A DNA stretch of 18,869 nt from an uncultured Alphaproteobacteria bacterium (GCA_900540425.1 UQFU01000024.1:1-18869); one strand, 5' to 3'. Shown: positions 1-8,714, counted from the stretch's first letter. A program made the numbers and translations. The notes: generated by a model from the letters alone, not told the origin.

Positions 1-15
1 CTGTAAGCTCTTTGG

Positions 16-40
16 AACCACGCGCCTAGCGCGTGGTTTT
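16..40 (+). terminator. Rho-independent terminator of a gene left of the window
   Basis: A 10-bp perfect GC-rich stem (16-25 with 29-38) has a 3-nt loop and runs into TTTT on the plus strand. The T-run is on the plus side only, so it most likely ends a plus-strand transcript whose gene lies outside the window, converging with the efflux operon. Confidence 0.7.
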
Positions 41-48
41 CTCGATAC

Positions 49-80
49 AAAAAACGCCCGATTTGAGAAAACCGGGCGCT
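49..80 (-). terminator. Terminator of the tetR-adaptor-RND operon
   Basis: The 6-bp GC stem (55-60 with 73-78) is followed on the minus strand by six Ts (49-54). It lies about 20 bases past the RND stop codon, which suggests the operon ends here and has no outer-membrane channel gene after the pump. Confidence 0.75.
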
Positions 81-97
81 TATTTCATTTTTGTCCT

Positions 98-3000
98 CTA
101 CTTGCGGAATAACTCATAAGTTTTTTCCCGCATCGTCTGGAACAAAATATACAATAACGGAATCACCAACAGACCAAGTGCTGTTCCCAGCAACATTCCG
201 TAGAATACCGGAACGCCGATGGCAATACGGCTGGCTGCACCGGCACCTGTTGCCACAATCATCGGAACAACACCGAGAATAAAGGTAAACGCCGTCATCA
301 GCACCGCACGGAAACGTTCTTTGGTTCCGACCATTGCCGATTTGACAATGGATGTACCGCGCTCACGCTCTTCCTTAGAAAATTCCACAATCAGAATTGC
401 ATTCTTACTTGCCAGACCGACCAGCAAAATCAATCCCAACTGTGCATAAATACTCAACGGCAAACCGGTCACAAACAATCCGGCCAAAGCCCCGAGCATC
501 GCCACGGTTACCGAAGTCAACACCGGAATCGGCGTCGACCAGCTTTCATACTGGGCAACCAGGAAGAGATATCCGAACGTCACCGCCAACACAATCAAAT
601 AGCCGATTTGCCCTTGGTTTGATTGTTCCTGAAAACTCATACCCGACCACTGATAGCTAAAGCCTTTCGGCAGCGACTTAGTCAGATTCTCAACAGCGGA
701 CATTGCCTGGCCGGTACTGACTGCCGAACTCTGCATTGCCGTTACCGTCGCACTCGGATATTGGTTATAACGTTCAACCGTACGCGGCGCCAAAACCTTG
801 GTCAGCTTAATCAGACTGCCGAGAGGCACCATTTCGCCGGTTTGGCTCTGAACATACAGATTCTTAATACTGTCAATATCCTTGCGATATTTCCAGTCGG
901 ACTGAATCACCACTTTGTTCACCTGAGTACCGAAGTTAATATCGTTAACATACTGCGACCCCAGATAAGCCCCCAGAACCTCATAAATGCTGCCAACGGT
1001 AACCTTCATGCTTTCCGCCTTCTCTTTATCTATCTCCAGATAAACATGCGGCGTCTTGGCCGTATAGGTCGAGAATGCATACATAATTTCGGGGGATTGG
1101 TTCAATTTTGCCAAAAAGCCCTGCAAAGCGGCATCAATCTTCTTCGGATCGCTGCTGTCCAGCGATTGCAGGCGGAAATCCATACCGCCGCTGTTTCCCA
1201 ACCCCGGAATTGCCGGAAATTCAAACATGTTAATCTCCGCATTCGGAACCGATGCCAGCTTGGCCCTGATACGGTTCAAAATATTGGTGGACAGCAATTC
1301 CGGATCGGTACGCATAGACCACGGATCCAAAATCGCAATCATAAAGGCCACATTTTCGCCGCCGCCGCCAATCATGCTGACCCCGATAACATTCATAACG
1401 TGGGCAACACCGGGTTCTTCTTTAAACGTTGGGTAAATCTGTCGGATCAATTGCTCGGTCCGTTCGCGCGAAGCGCCTTCCGGCAGCTGAATATTCGCCA
1501 AAATAACGCCTTGGTCTTCACTCGGAATAAATGAGGTCTGACTGATACTCAAAAGCGACCAGCACGCCAGCAGCAAAATACCCAGCATCAGCGCAATAAC
1601 ACTAACTTTGCGCCCGACAATCGCCACAATCGCCGTATAACGGTCGCGCGCTTTTCCCAAGCCTTTGTTAAACCAAAACAGCGGACCGCTGGTATAAGGC
1701 TTCAACGGCCGCAGCAATGTTGCGCACAACGCCGGAGACAAAGTCAGAGCATTAACCGACGAGAAAAATACCGCTGTTGAAATCGCCACCGCAAACTGCT
1801 GATAAATTCGACCGGTAATACCGCCCAAAAATCCGACCGGCACAAAAATTGCCAGCAGGACCAGCGTTGTCGCGACAACAGCGCCCGACACCTGCTCCAT
1901 TGCCTTAATGGCCGCTTCTTTCGGAGCCAGCTTTTCCGTCTCCATCAAATACAGCACACGCTCAACCACCACGATCGCATCGTCCACGACCAGGCCGATT
2001 GCCAATACCAACCCGAACAACGTCAGAATGTTAATACTGAAACCCAGCGCCAGCAAAACCGCAAATGTCGCAAAGATGGAAACCGGAATGGTCAGCGTCG
2101 GAATTAATGTTGCCCGCCAATCCTGCAAGAACAAATAACAAACGCCGATAACCAAAACAAAAGTCAAAACCAACGTCATAACCACTTCTTCAATTGAGGA
2201 TTGAATATATTCGGTAGCATCATAACCGATTGTCACCTCAAAATCATCAGGATAGAACTGCTCCAAACGTTTCAGCTCGGCTTTCAAAGCTTCCATCGCT
2301 TGCAAAGCATTGGCCCCCGAAAGCAGGTTAACCGCAATAGAAACCGAAGGTGCGCCATCAAATTCGGAAGTTGCCTTATAGTTCTCTTCGCCGATTTCAA
2401 CTTTGGCAATGTCGCCCAAATGAACCAAACCGCCCTGCTCCGCCGTACGGACAATAATATTCTTAAAGTCTTCAACCTCATTAATACGCCCCTGGGTTTG
2501 CAGCGAATAAACCATCTGCTGCGTCCCGTCACCGGGCATCGCGCCGATAGAACCAAGCGACGGCTGGTAATTCTGACTCTCAATTGCCGCCACAACTGAA
2601 GAAACCGGCAAATTCAACGCGGCAATCTTATCCGCATCAAGCCAAACGCGCATACTCAGCTTGGAAGCATGAACGCTGACCTCGCCCACACCGTAAACAC
2701 GGCTCAAGTTGTTTTTGATATTGTTCTCCACATAGTTGCTCAAAAACAGCTTATCATGCGTACGATTCGGAGACAATACGGTAATAAAACCCAAAATGTC
2801 CGAAGAACGCCGTTTAACGCTGATCCCCTGACGCTGAACCTCTTCCGGCAATTTGGTCAAAGCCTGCTGAATTCGGTTTTGCACCTTAACCTGCGCCAGA
2901 TCGGGGTCGGTTCCGACGGCAAACGTAACTGTCAAACGGTAGCTCCCCGAGTTTTCGGAAGTAGAACTCATATACAGCATGTCTTCCACGCCGTTGACTT

Positions 3001-3205
3001 CTTCCTCCAGCGGAATACCGACGGTATTTGCCAACACTTCTGCGCTGGCACCGGGATAGTTCGCCGAAACGGTAACTTCCGGCGGCGTAATTTCCGGATA
3101 CAAAGAAATAGGCAGTGAAAATACGGCAATCGCCCCGGCCAGCGTCAATACGATGGAAATAACCATCGCAAAACGCGGTCTTTCAATAAAAAACTTAGAA
3201 AACAT
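98..3205 (-). CDS. RND-family multidrug efflux pump, inner-membrane permease (HAE1 type)
   Basis: Proton-driven drug transporter of the AcrB/MexB family, expected to work as an inner-membrane trimer with a periplasmic adaptor and an outer-membrane channel. The N-terminus ([18 protein letters not shown]) matches the family start, so I chose the ATG at 3205, four bases after the adaptor stop, over an upstream ATG at 3235; this gives 1035 residues against about 1050 for AcrB. The proton-relay residues are present: the Asp-Asp pair in [12 protein letters not shown] (about 408-409, as in AcrB 407/408) and the Lys of [13 protein letters not shown] in the second half. The two-fold repeated layout of twelve membrane helices and two large periplasmic loops is as expected. 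It is the third gene of the tetR operon. No TolC-like gene is in the window, so the channel must be encoded elsewhere. Substrates cannot be read from the sequence. Confidence 0.96.
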   Translation of the reverse strand: MFSKFFIERPRFAMVISIVLTLAGAIAVFSLPISLYPEITPPEVTVSANYPGASAEVLANTVGIPLEEEVNGVEDMLYMSSTSENSGSYRLTVTFAVGTDPDLAQVKVQNRIQQALTKLPEEVQRQGISVKRRSSDILGFITVLSPNRTHDKLFLSNYVENNIKNNLSRVYGVGEVSVHASKLSMRVWLDADKIAALNLPVSSVVAAIESQNYQPSLGSIGAMPGDGTQQMVYSLQTQGRINEVEDFKNIIVRTAEQGGLVHLGDIAKVEIGEENYKATSEFDGAPSVSIAVNLLSGANALQAMEALKAELKRLEQFYPDDFEVTIGYDATEYIQSSIEEVVMTLVLTFVLVIGVCYLFLQDWRATLIPTLTIPVSIFATFAVLLALGFSINILTLFGLVLAIGLVVDDAIVVVERVLYLMETEKLAPKEAAIKAMEQVSGAVVATTLVLLAIFVPVGFLGGITGRIYQQFAVAISTAVFFSSVNALTLSPALCATLLRPLKPYTSGPLFWFNKGLGKARDRYTAIVAIVGRKVSVIALMLGILLLACWSLLSISQTSFIPSEDQGVILANIQLPEGASRERTEQLIRQIYPTFKEEPGVAHVMNVIGVSMIGGGGENVAFMIAILDPWSMRTDPELLSTNILNRIRAKLASVPNAEINMFEFPAIPGLGNSGGMDFRLQSLDSSDPKKIDAALQGFLAKLNQSPEIMYAFSTYTAKTPHVYLEIDKEKAESMKVTVGSIYEVLGAYLGSQYVNDINFGTQVNKVVIQSDWKYRKDIDSIKNLYVQSQTGEMVPLGSLIKLTKVLAPRTVERYNQYPSATVTAMQSSAVSTGQAMSAVENLTKSLPKGFSYQWSGMSFQEQSNQGQIGYLIVLAVTFGYLFLVAQYESWSTPIPVLTSVTVAMLGALAGLFVTGLPLSIYAQLGLILLVGLASKNAILIVEFSKEERERGTSIVKSAMVGTKERFRAVLMTAFTFILGVVPMIVATGAGAASRIAIGVPVFYGMLLGTALGLLVIPLLYILFQTMREKTYELFRK

Positions 3206-3209
3206 CTGC

Positions 3210-4376
3210 TTAGAGCTCCTCTTCTGTCGCATCAATCAACGAAGAACGGACTTTCTGGCCGTCGCTGACTTTCTGCAACCCCTGGATCACCACTTTCTCA
3301 TCCTGCGCCAAACCGTCCATGACAATTTGATTTTCACCCACAACATCACCCAGAACAACACGGCGCTGCGTTGCAATATCATTGTCGTCAACCACGACCA
3401 CATAGTTTCCGTGTTCATCTTGGGCAACAGCCGCCTGCGGAACCAGCAGAGCCGTAACGTCATCTTTGGTGCCGATCATAATCTTGACATAGTTTCCCGG
3501 TACCAAATACCCTTCATCATTGTTAAATTCGGCATAAACCGCAATCGTCGCCGTATCAGAATTAACCTCATTGTCATTAAAACGGGACATAAAATGATTC
3601 TGCATAATTTTTCCGTTCGGCAAAACCAGTTGCGTCCGGATATTGGCATTTTTTTCATTTTTATACTCCTGGCGGATATTCAAAAAGTCCTTATCAGTCA
3701 TCGAGAAAGCCACCCGGATTGGGTTAACCTGCACGATTCTGGCCAGACTTGTCGAATTAGAGCTGACATAGTTTCCCTCGCGAACCAAGGCCTTGCCGAT
3801 ATAACCGCTGAACGGTGCTTTGATTTCGGTATAGTCCAAATCAATTTTGGCCAGATCCAGATTGGCTTCAGCCTGTTTGACCGCAGCTTTGGCCTGCAGA
3901 TAATTGCTCTCGGCATTGTCAAAAGTAGCTTTGGAAGCAATATTCTGTTTAGACAAAGAAACCTGACGCTTATAATCACGCTCCATTTTCACCAGATTGG
4001 CCTTTGCCGCATCTAATTCGGCTTCGCGCAGAGAAACGGTTGCCTTGTATTTTTCCTGCTCAATCACAAATAAAACATCACCCTCATTGACCTGGCTGCC
4101 TTCCTCAAACAAAACCTTTTCAATGTACCCGGCCACCTGAGGTTTCAAATCTACGCTTTTTATCGGCTCGACATGAGCAATATAAGCCGCCTGCGGAGAA
4201 ATGTTGGATGCAGTAATCTTCTGCACCAAAACCGACGGTTCCCCGCCGCCCATGGCAGACAAGCCCGGCATTTGGGGTGTCAGTTTCCCTTTCAAATACC
4301 ACCCGATCGCACCGCACAGCAGCAGCAATAAGACCTGACGGATAATTACTCTGTTTTTCAATTTTCCCACTTGCAT
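3210..4376 (-). CDS. Periplasmic adaptor (membrane fusion protein) of the RND efflux pump
   Basis: AcrA/MexA-type adaptor linking the pump to an outer-membrane channel; 388 residues. The sequence shows an N-terminal hydrophobic segment (about 12-28), a first lipoyl half around 75-107 ([19 protein letters not shown]), an alpha-hairpin rich in Ala, Lys and Glu (about 110-180), the second lipoyl half ([17 protein letters not shown], about 183-205), then beta-barrel and membrane-proximal parts ([10 protein letters not shown], then [20 protein letters not shown]). The Cys in the N-terminal segment sits in LLLLLCG, a poor lipobox, so I infer membrane anchoring by the helix rather than by lipidation. 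Its ATG follows the tetR stop with no gap, and a GAGAGG ribosome-binding site lies inside the tetR 3' end, which implies translational coupling. Confidence 0.95.
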   Translation of the reverse strand: MQVGKLKNRVIIRQVLLLLLCGAIGWYLKGKLTPQMPGLSAMGGGEPSVLVQKITASNISPQAAYIAHVEPIKSVDLKPQVAGYIEKVLFEEGSQVNEGDVLFVIEQEKYKATVSLREAELDAAKANLVKMERDYKRQVSLSKQNIASKATFDNAESNYLQAKAAVKQAEANLDLAKIDLDYTEIKAPFSGYIGKALVREGNYVSSNSTSLARIVQVNPIRVAFSMTDKDFLNIRQEYKNEKNANIRTQLVLPNGKIMQNHFMSRFNDNEVNSDTATIAVYAEFNNDEGYLVPGNYVKIMIGTKDDVTALLVPQAAVAQDEHGNYVVVVDDNDIATQRRVVLGDVVGENQIVMDGLAQDEKVVIQGLQKVSDGQKVRSSLIDATEEEL

Positions 4377-4985
4377 TTAAGACCTCTCTTTTTTAATACC
4401 TGCAATAACCAAATCAACACTCTTAGCAATCATTTCCGGAAAATTTTTATGACTGAATTTTCCAATTTCATCTCCCAGCGCCCCTTTCCATAAATGCAAA
4501 AGAACCAGGGACAGTTCATCAATATTAGCCTCTTTACCTAATTCACCGTTTTTTTGAATATTAGTCAATGCCTCTTTTAACTGTTGCTGGGGGTAATCTC
4601 TGATTCCACGGATAGAATCCCCCACTTTGTTAACCATCGCCTCCGACCATTCCATCTGAAACATCACAAAAAACAGAAATTTGCGATATTCCGTATCTTC
4701 ATGTATCCTTTTTGCGCTGTCAACCATCGCCTCTCGCAAAGATGTCCAGTTATCGGCATCATAACAGGTCATCTGTTTCTGAAAAAACTGCTCCTTAATC
4801 AGCTCCACCAACAAATCCGGTTTATTTTTAAAATGCCAATAAACAGCGCCTTTCGTCAGGTTGATTCGCGCCGCAATCTCGTCAAACGTCGTCCGCGAAT
4901 ACCCCTTTTGATAAAAAACTTCCAACGCCGCTTTCAATATCTCACGGCGGGTATTTTCAGCCTCTTCCTTTGTTTTTCTCACCAT
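4377..4985 (-). CDS. TetR/AcrR-family repressor of the efflux operon
   Basis: A 202-residue transcription factor. The N-terminal helix-turn-helix is at about residues 32-52 (TTFDEIAARINLTKGAVYWHF), close to the AcrR/TtgR consensus including the KGAVYWHF recognition helix. The divergent C-terminal helical domain is the expected ligand pocket. It is the first gene of the operon, so the repressor is made from the transcript it controls. A perfect 7-bp-armed palindrome lies between the -35 and -10 boxes upstream, so autoregulation with derepression by pump substrates is the simple reading. The inducer is not identifiable. Confidence 0.93.
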   Translation of the reverse strand: MVRKTKEEAENTRREILKAALEVFYQKGYSRTTFDEIAARINLTKGAVYWHFKNKPDLLVELIKEQFFQKQMTCYDADNWTSLREAMVDSAKRIHEDTEYRKFLFFVMFQMEWSEAMVNKVGDSIRGIRDYPQQQLKEALTNIQKNGELGKEANIDELSLVLLHLWKGALGDEIGKFSHKNFPEMIAKSVDLVIAGIKKERS

Positions 4986-5003
4986 AACCCAGTTCCAGCA
5001 AAC

Positions 5004-5032
5004 ATAACATTCACCGTTGAATGTATAGTCAA
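5004..5032 (-). promoter_or_regulatory. Promoter and palindromic operator of the tetR-efflux operon
   Basis: On the minus strand a -35 box TTGACT (5027-5032) and a weak -10 TGTTAT (5004-5009) are separated by 17 bp. The spacer region holds the inverted repeat ACATTCA-ccgt-TGAATGT (5007-5024). Its half-site resembles AcrR-type operators (ACATTCA/TGAATGT core), and a repressor bound here would block RNA polymerase. A second possible promoter (TTGCAA, 17 bp, TATACA) overlaps it. The leader to the tetR ATG would be only about 12 bases from the nearer promoter. Confidence 0.6.
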
Positions 5033-5087
5033 ATTAATTTCAATTTGCAAGCTTTTTTTCAAGAATTAAACATTTTTTTCACCGCAA

Positions 5088-5122
5088 AAAATAACGGCCA
5101 GCATCCTGCCGGCCGTTATTTT
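5088..5122 (-). terminator. Terminator after the 58-residue small gene
   Basis: A 12-bp perfect stem (5088-5099 with 5111-5122) has an 11-nt loop, and on the minus strand the stem runs into TTATTTTTTG. It lies about 20 bases past the stop of the small gene and separates it from the tetR promoter. Confidence 0.8.
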
Positions 5123-5140
5123 CATCTTTGCCAATGGTAC

Positions 5141-5317
5141 TTATAAATATCTGGAAGAACGGATTGAAACCATCCGCTGAAAATCAAGCTGCTGTTTTTT
5201 CTGGCGATTCAGCTGTTCCAGCTTTTTAAGGCGGTCAATAACCTGAAGGTTTCCTTCGTTTACCTCGGTTTCATGACATTTTAACACGCGAGTAAAATTC
5301 TGTTCAAACTTATTCAT
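5141..5317 (-). CDS. Small hypothetical protein, 58 residues, coiled-coil-like
   Basis: The reading frame starts MNKFEQNFTRVLKCHETEVN and ends SIRSSRYL. The ATG is preceded by a strong ribosome-binding site (GGGAGG, five bases before the start). The gene has its own promoter-like sequence upstream and its own terminator downstream, which together make a real gene likely despite its size. Residues about 22-46 (NLQVIDRLKKLEQLNRQKKQ) form a charged helix with heptad-like Leu/Ile spacing, suggesting a short coiled coil or a nucleic-acid-binding helix. There is no signal peptide or membrane segment. I do not recognise a family; function unknown. Confidence 0.7.
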   Translation of the reverse strand: MNKFEQNFTRVLKCHETEVNEGNLQVIDRLKKLEQLNRQKKQQLDFQRMVSIRSSRYL

Positions 5318-5350
5318 GTCAACCTCCCACCAATTATGCTGACAAGGCTA

Positions 5351-5375
5351 TTGTAACATAATTGTAACATAATTA
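5351..5375 (-). promoter_or_regulatory. Tandem extended -10 elements upstream of the 58-residue gene
   Basis: On the minus strand an 11-bp unit (AATTATGTTAC) occurs twice in tandem and is followed by AAT, giving two overlapping-register TGTTACAAT extended -10 boxes 11 bp apart. No good -35 is visible, as is common for extended -10 promoters. About 35 bases separate the inner box from the start codon. The rest of the 5318-5618 gap holds only AT-rich sequence and the terminator at 5482-5520. Confidence 0.45.
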
Positions 5376-5481
5376 CCAGTACTTTATGCTTTAAATTTAG
5401 CGTTTTTTTCCATTTTTTCAAGTAACATACCGACTTATTCCCAAGCTGTCGCCCACAATTAAAGATTATTAATCCGATTAA

Positions 5482-5520
5482 AACAAAAAGACACCGGCTA
5501 ATCACCGGTGTCTTTTTGTT
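5482..5520. terminator. Bidirectional terminator after the 581-residue gene
   Basis: A 16-bp perfect inverted repeat (5482-5497 with 5505-5520) has a 7-nt loop, a GC core (GACACCGG) and AT-rich ends that give a TTTTTGTT run in both directions. On the minus strand it lies about 100 bases past the 581-residue gene. Confidence 0.9.
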
Positions 5521-5618
5521 TAGATTCTTCAGTAATATCCCCATGGACATCTCCTCAAATCCAAATTTCCACAGAGTATTCAACTTCGGAACATTCTTCA
5601 CTCAGATTTTGAAAAACA

Positions 5619-7364
5619 TCAATCTGAAACTGCATACCCCCAAGAACGAGGCCTGTCATAAATTACTTTTACTATATTTTCACTTTTATCACTCCCGCAA
5701 GAAGCAACAACATTCTTAATATCTTGAAGAACACCCTTACGAACCATCTTACCACACACCGGAACAGCCAAAGCGGCGATTCGCCCAAAGGTTGTTCCAA
5801 ACGAAGAAATCGCTCCAATGGCCAGTTCCTCCAAACCTCTACAGACCCCAACGCCCATTATTTTCCCGGCTCCTCCCAGTTTAGGAAGCCCCGAGGCAGC
5901 CAAACCTCCGGCACATTTGCCCGTCGTAAATGCCCAACGTCTCGCTGTTTTACCGATACCACCCGACTTGACTAAACCGACTGTTGCTTTAGCAGCTGTT
6001 GTAACCAAACTGCCAACAGCACCGCCGGTAGTCGTTACTGTTCCGTATACTGCTTTCGCGCCGGAACCAATAAACTGAGCCGTCCGGACACCGCAATACC
6101 CTGTAACCACAACTCCGCTGACTGCGACCGAACAAACTGCCGCGGTACAAACCGCTTTCAACCCTAGTGATCCGATTTGTTTAAGCATTTCAAACTGCTT
6201 CAAGGTTCTTCCTGATAAGTTATACATAAAATCATTACTGTATGATTTATATGAAAACTTACGTTTCCGACTCAACAAACCAACCACAGCCTCCGAAAAT
6301 TCCCGCCCCCATTTTTCATAAACAAATTCGGGAACCAGAATAATCCGTTCATTTCCGGAAGAATAATGACTGCTGCCAACCACCTTGGCCGCATCTACAA
6401 CCTGTCCGTCCACAGTAACGCAAAAACGTTTCATTCCGGCCATAACGGCTCGGCGTAAATCAGACGGTTCAGAAACCACCTCCAAAGCTTGTTCATAAGT
6501 CAAATCGATATAGCCGCACAAAAAAGAAAGCCGTGTTTTTTGAACCTTATAATAGCCATCATTGTCAACATACTGTGTAAACAAACAGGTATGCAGTTTA
6601 TCATCTTGCGCCAAAACGGAATAATTTCCTTTGCGTAAATTTTCCGCATACCATTTAAATGCCTGTTGCAAATTGCCAACATTGCTAAGCTTGGAAATAT
6701 TGCCTTTAACTTCAGCCTTATAAACTCTCTGCCGATTTAAATAATCGGCAAACGGCAGGTAAACATCGCAGTATTCATCCATTGCCATTATAATGCAGCT
6801 AACCTCATTGTCCGTCATAAAACGCCAGTTTTGAGGCTTAATTTCGGAATATTCCTTCATAAGATCACCTAAAAGCCCAGGATAAACAACCTCCAGCTGC
6901 TTTGCATCAATCGGTTGCAAGTCGCTCAAAAGCGGCTGTTCGCGAAAATCAACCAATCCAATCGGATCCGCCACGCGCATCACCCGGTCTCCGTTCATAT
7001 AATACTCGATCTGACGGTCGGAATAAACCTTTGCCATCGGAAAACGCAAAGCTTTCTTCAAAACGCTGTCCAAGGCATAATCCTCAAGATCAAAAATGAG
7101 TTGATTCCCAAGTTTCAAACCCCAAACCCGTTCGCGCAAAAGAAGTCTTCGCGGCAAAGTAATATTTGCCGCATCATACAAATTATATGACCGAACCTCA
7201 CAATCTTTGCTTATTTTTTGCAAAGCCAGCGGCAAAGACGACGTACAGCCGGATTTGACAATCATCTCACGGGCTTCCGCACCTCTCTTGCCATTTTGCT
7301 CATAATACCGATTGATAGAATTAACGAGCTGAATAAAGTCAAAAATAACGCTTGTTTGTTTCAT
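5619..7364 (-). CDS. Hypothetical protein, 581 residues, Ala/Gly/Val-rich C-terminal third
   Basis: I do not recognise a family. Residues 1 to about 395 look like a soluble, mixed alpha/beta globular region with many aromatic and charged residues and no obvious catalytic motif. Residues about 398-545 switch sharply to small residues with spaced glycines (for example GSGAKAVYGTVTTTGGAVGS and KLGGAGKIMGVGVCRG). This is a glycine-zipper-like, membrane-interacting style seen in some toxins, phage tail and surface proteins. The last 35 residues are charged again. There is no N-terminal signal peptide. Eight or more cysteines are scattered through it. The gene stands alone between mutY and a strong terminator. 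No clear ribosome-binding site precedes the ATG; a TTGACA (7435-7440) upstream could be its -35. The gene call is secure from length and codon pattern; the function is unknown. Confidence 0.8.
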   Translation of the reverse strand: MKQTSVIFDFIQLVNSINRYYEQNGKRGAEAREMIVKSGCTSSLPLALQKISKDCEVRSYNLYDAANITLPRRLLLRERVWGLKLGNQLIFDLEDYALDSVLKKALRFPMAKVYSDRQIEYYMNGDRVMRVADPIGLVDFREQPLLSDLQPIDAKQLEVVYPGLLGDLMKEYSEIKPQNWRFMTDNEVSCIIMAMDEYCDVYLPFADYLNRQRVYKAEVKGNISKLSNVGNLQQAFKWYAENLRKGNYSVLAQDDKLHTCLFTQYVDNDGYYKVQKTRLSFLCGYIDLTYEQALEVVSEPSDLRRAVMAGMKRFCVTVDGQVVDAAKVVGSSHYSSGNERIILVPEFVYEKWGREFSEAVVGLLSRKRKFSYKSYSNDFMYNLSGRTLKQFEMLKQIGSLGLKAVCTAAVCSVAVSGVVVTGYCGVRTAQFIGSGAKAVYGTVTTTGGAVGSLVTTAAKATVGLVKSGGIGKTARRWAFTTGKCAGGLAASGLPKLGGAGKIMGVGVCRGLEELAIGAISSFGTTFGRIAALAVPVCGKMVRKGVLQDIKNVVASCGSDKSENIVKVIYDRPRSWGYAVSD

Positions 7365-7424
7365 AGAATAAAAAATTAAACATTAAACATCATAATACAA
7401 AAATACATTTCTATGTTAGCCTAA

Positions 7425-7440
7425 TTGACAAAAATGTCAA
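7425..7440. promoter_or_regulatory. Palindrome TTGACA-aaaa-TGTCAA at the end of mutY
   Basis: A perfect 6-bp inverted repeat with a 4-base centre overlaps the mutY stop codon (7437-7439). On the minus strand its TTGACA is a consensus -35 box, with TAACAT 16 bp downstream as a possible -10 for the 581-residue gene. The dyad could therefore be an operator, or simply a -35 box with chance symmetry. Confidence 0.4.
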
Positions 7441-8450
7441 CTTTTCTTTTTTTCTGCCGCGACCCAAACTTTTTTCATCAAAGTCGACATCGCTAATTCC
7501 GAAAGCCGTTCCGGAGCAACAAATTTTCCGTCAAAACGCGCCTCTTCGGTCTTTCCGGTAAAAATCCGCAAAGTCAGCTTAAAATGCGTAAAGACATGAG
7601 TAACTTCACAGCCGCTGTCATAAACGTCTGCCGAACCGAAAGATATCTCATTTTCTCCCCAGGGAAATTCATAAAGCCCCGACAACAATCCCTTTTCTGT
7701 TCTTTTCCGAACAAATATCTCGCCTTTATGATTATAAAGAAGATACACAAATCCCTGTTTTGCCTTCTTCTCCGCTTTAAGGCGAACCGGTATGTCTTCC
7801 GGATTTCCGCTTCCTTTGGACTGACAATAATCCCGCCACGGACAAATCAGGCATTGCGGATTTTTCGGCGTACAAACCACCGCCCCCAAATCCATAATTG
7901 CCGAAGCATAATCCGCCGGATGTTCCTTGTCGGTCAGCGCCGTCGCCTTCTCCCGAATAAGCTCGCCAATTTCGGCAGCCGGTTCCGTCAGATGGTATAA
8001 ACGGCAAATCACCCTGATAACGTTTCCGTCAATAACCGTTTCCGGCAAATCAAACGCCAAAGCCAAAAAACTGGCTGCCGTATAAGCACCGATTCCCTTC
8101 AGTTTCAGAACCTCTTCCCGGCTTTGGGGAAAAACGCCGCCAAAATCTTCAACAATCATTTTAGCCGTCGTTTGCAGCGAACGTGCCCGCGAATAATATC
8201 CCAACCCCTGCCAACTGTGATAAACCTCTTCCAGAGAAGCGGCGGCCAGAGCTTCAACCGTCGGAAAACGCTCCATAAACCGATAGAAATACGGAACAAC
8301 CGCCTTTACGGTCGTCTGCTGCAGCATAAACTCCGAAACCAAAATAACATACGGATTGGGATGCGCGCCTCCCTTTACCCGCCAAGGCAGTTCCCGCCCA
8401 TGTTGGGCATACCATTCAAGCAACAGCTTTGCCAAATCTTTTTTAGACAT
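7437..8450 (-). CDS. mutY: A/G-specific adenine DNA glycosylase MutY
   Basis: Base-excision repair enzyme that removes adenine mispaired with 8-oxoguanine. It has 337 residues (E. coli 350). The helix-hairpin-helix domain carries the catalytic Glu in SEFMLQQT (E40) and the catalytic Asp in VIDGNVIRV (D141) after the hairpin LKGIGAYTAA. The iron-sulfur cluster ligands show the family spacing: C193-X6-C200-X2-C203-X5-C209. The C-terminal Nudix-like domain carries THVFTHFKL, matching the FSH loop that recognises 8-oxoguanine. All key residues are present. The ATG follows a modest GAGA ribosome-binding site. It lies downstream of the 36-bp direct repeats and runs toward the 581-residue gene with no terminator between them except the palindrome at its stop. 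Confidence 0.96.
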   Translation of the reverse strand: MSKKDLAKLLLEWYAQHGRELPWRVKGGAHPNPYVILVSEFMLQQTTVKAVVPYFYRFMERFPTVEALAAASLEEVYHSWQGLGYYSRARSLQTTAKMIVEDFGGVFPQSREEVLKLKGIGAYTAASFLALAFDLPETVIDGNVIRVICRLYHLTEPAAEIGELIREKATALTDKEHPADYASAIMDLGAVVCTPKNPQCLICPWRDYCQSKGSGNPEDIPVRLKAEKKAKQGFVYLLYNHKGEIFVRKRTEKGLLSGLYEFPWGENEISFGSADVYDSGCEVTHVFTHFKLTLRIFTGKTEEARFDGKFVAPERLSELAMSTLMKKVWVAAEKKKS

Positions 8451-8528
8451 TTCTCAATCGCTTCATTAACCGAAAACACTTTTTTATTATCCTACTCAAC
8501 CGGCTTCGTCAAAGATTTTCCGCTCCTT

Positions 8529-8630
8529 ATCCTCTTTTTGCCCCTTCAACCGGCCGATTTTCACCATTGTGCGGACAACCTCTAACCAAATTTCATCCTC
8601 TTTTTGCCCCTTCAACCGGCCGATTTTCAC
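8529..8630. repeat. Two exact 36-bp direct repeats separated by 30 bp (mini-CRISPR-like)
   Basis: The copies at 8529-8564 and 8595-8630 are identical over 36 bp (begin ATCCTCTTTTTGCCCC, end CCGATTTTCAC) and diverge immediately on both sides. The 30-bp interval makes a 66-bp period, the same geometry as the CRISPR array 1.4 kb away, but the sequence is unrelated to that repeat and to the tracrRNA. On the minus strand the period is 22 codons, so both copies encode VKIGRLKGQKED in one open frame of 44 codons (8496-8630, GTG start) ending 45 bases before mutY. A duplicated coding segment, a dispersed repeat and a one-spacer CRISPR are all possible. Confidence 0.85.
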
Positions 8631-8657
8631 ATATAAGGTTATTCATGATGTAAAATC

Positions 8658-8686
8658 TTGACATAATTTATTTTTTTTCGTATATT
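8658..8686 (+). promoter_or_regulatory. Sigma-70 promoter of the 68-residue small gene
   Basis: A consensus -35 TTGACA (8658-8663), 17 bp, then TATATT (8681-8686). A perfect TATAAT follows at 8692-8697 but is too far from this -35. Transcription would start about 20-25 bases before the ATG. Confidence 0.65.
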
Positions 8687-8714
8687 TTCGGTATAATCTT
8701 TTATTATCAACATT

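Noticed and set aside
623..1534. Plus-strand 303-codon frame opposite the RND pump gene
   Set aside because: It is the antisense shadow of a well-supported pump gene, rich in Arg, Asn, His and Gln as expected for reverse-strand reading.
3153..4016. Plus-strand 287-codon frame opposite the adaptor gene
   Set aside because: Antisense shadow of the adaptor; no ribosome-binding site, and its composition mirrors the complement.
5314..5601. Minus-strand 95-codon frame between the 581-residue and 58-residue genes
   Set aside because: It reads straight through a 16-bp bidirectional terminator, overlaps the ribosome-binding site and start of the 58-residue gene, and has no protein-like composition in its second half. 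An internal ATG with GAGGAG upstream exists but also enters the terminator.
5619..5720. Programmed frameshift at the end of the 581-residue gene into an overlapping 35-codon frame
   Set aside because: The alternative frame looks protein-like for a short stretch, but there is no slippery heptamer or downstream structure, and the normal stop is well placed before the terminator.
8489..8528. Possible third, degenerate copy of the 36-bp repeat before mutY
   Set aside because: It shares ATCCT, TCAACCGGC and GATTTTC in order, but the distances between them differ by up to ten bases, so the similarity is too weak to count.
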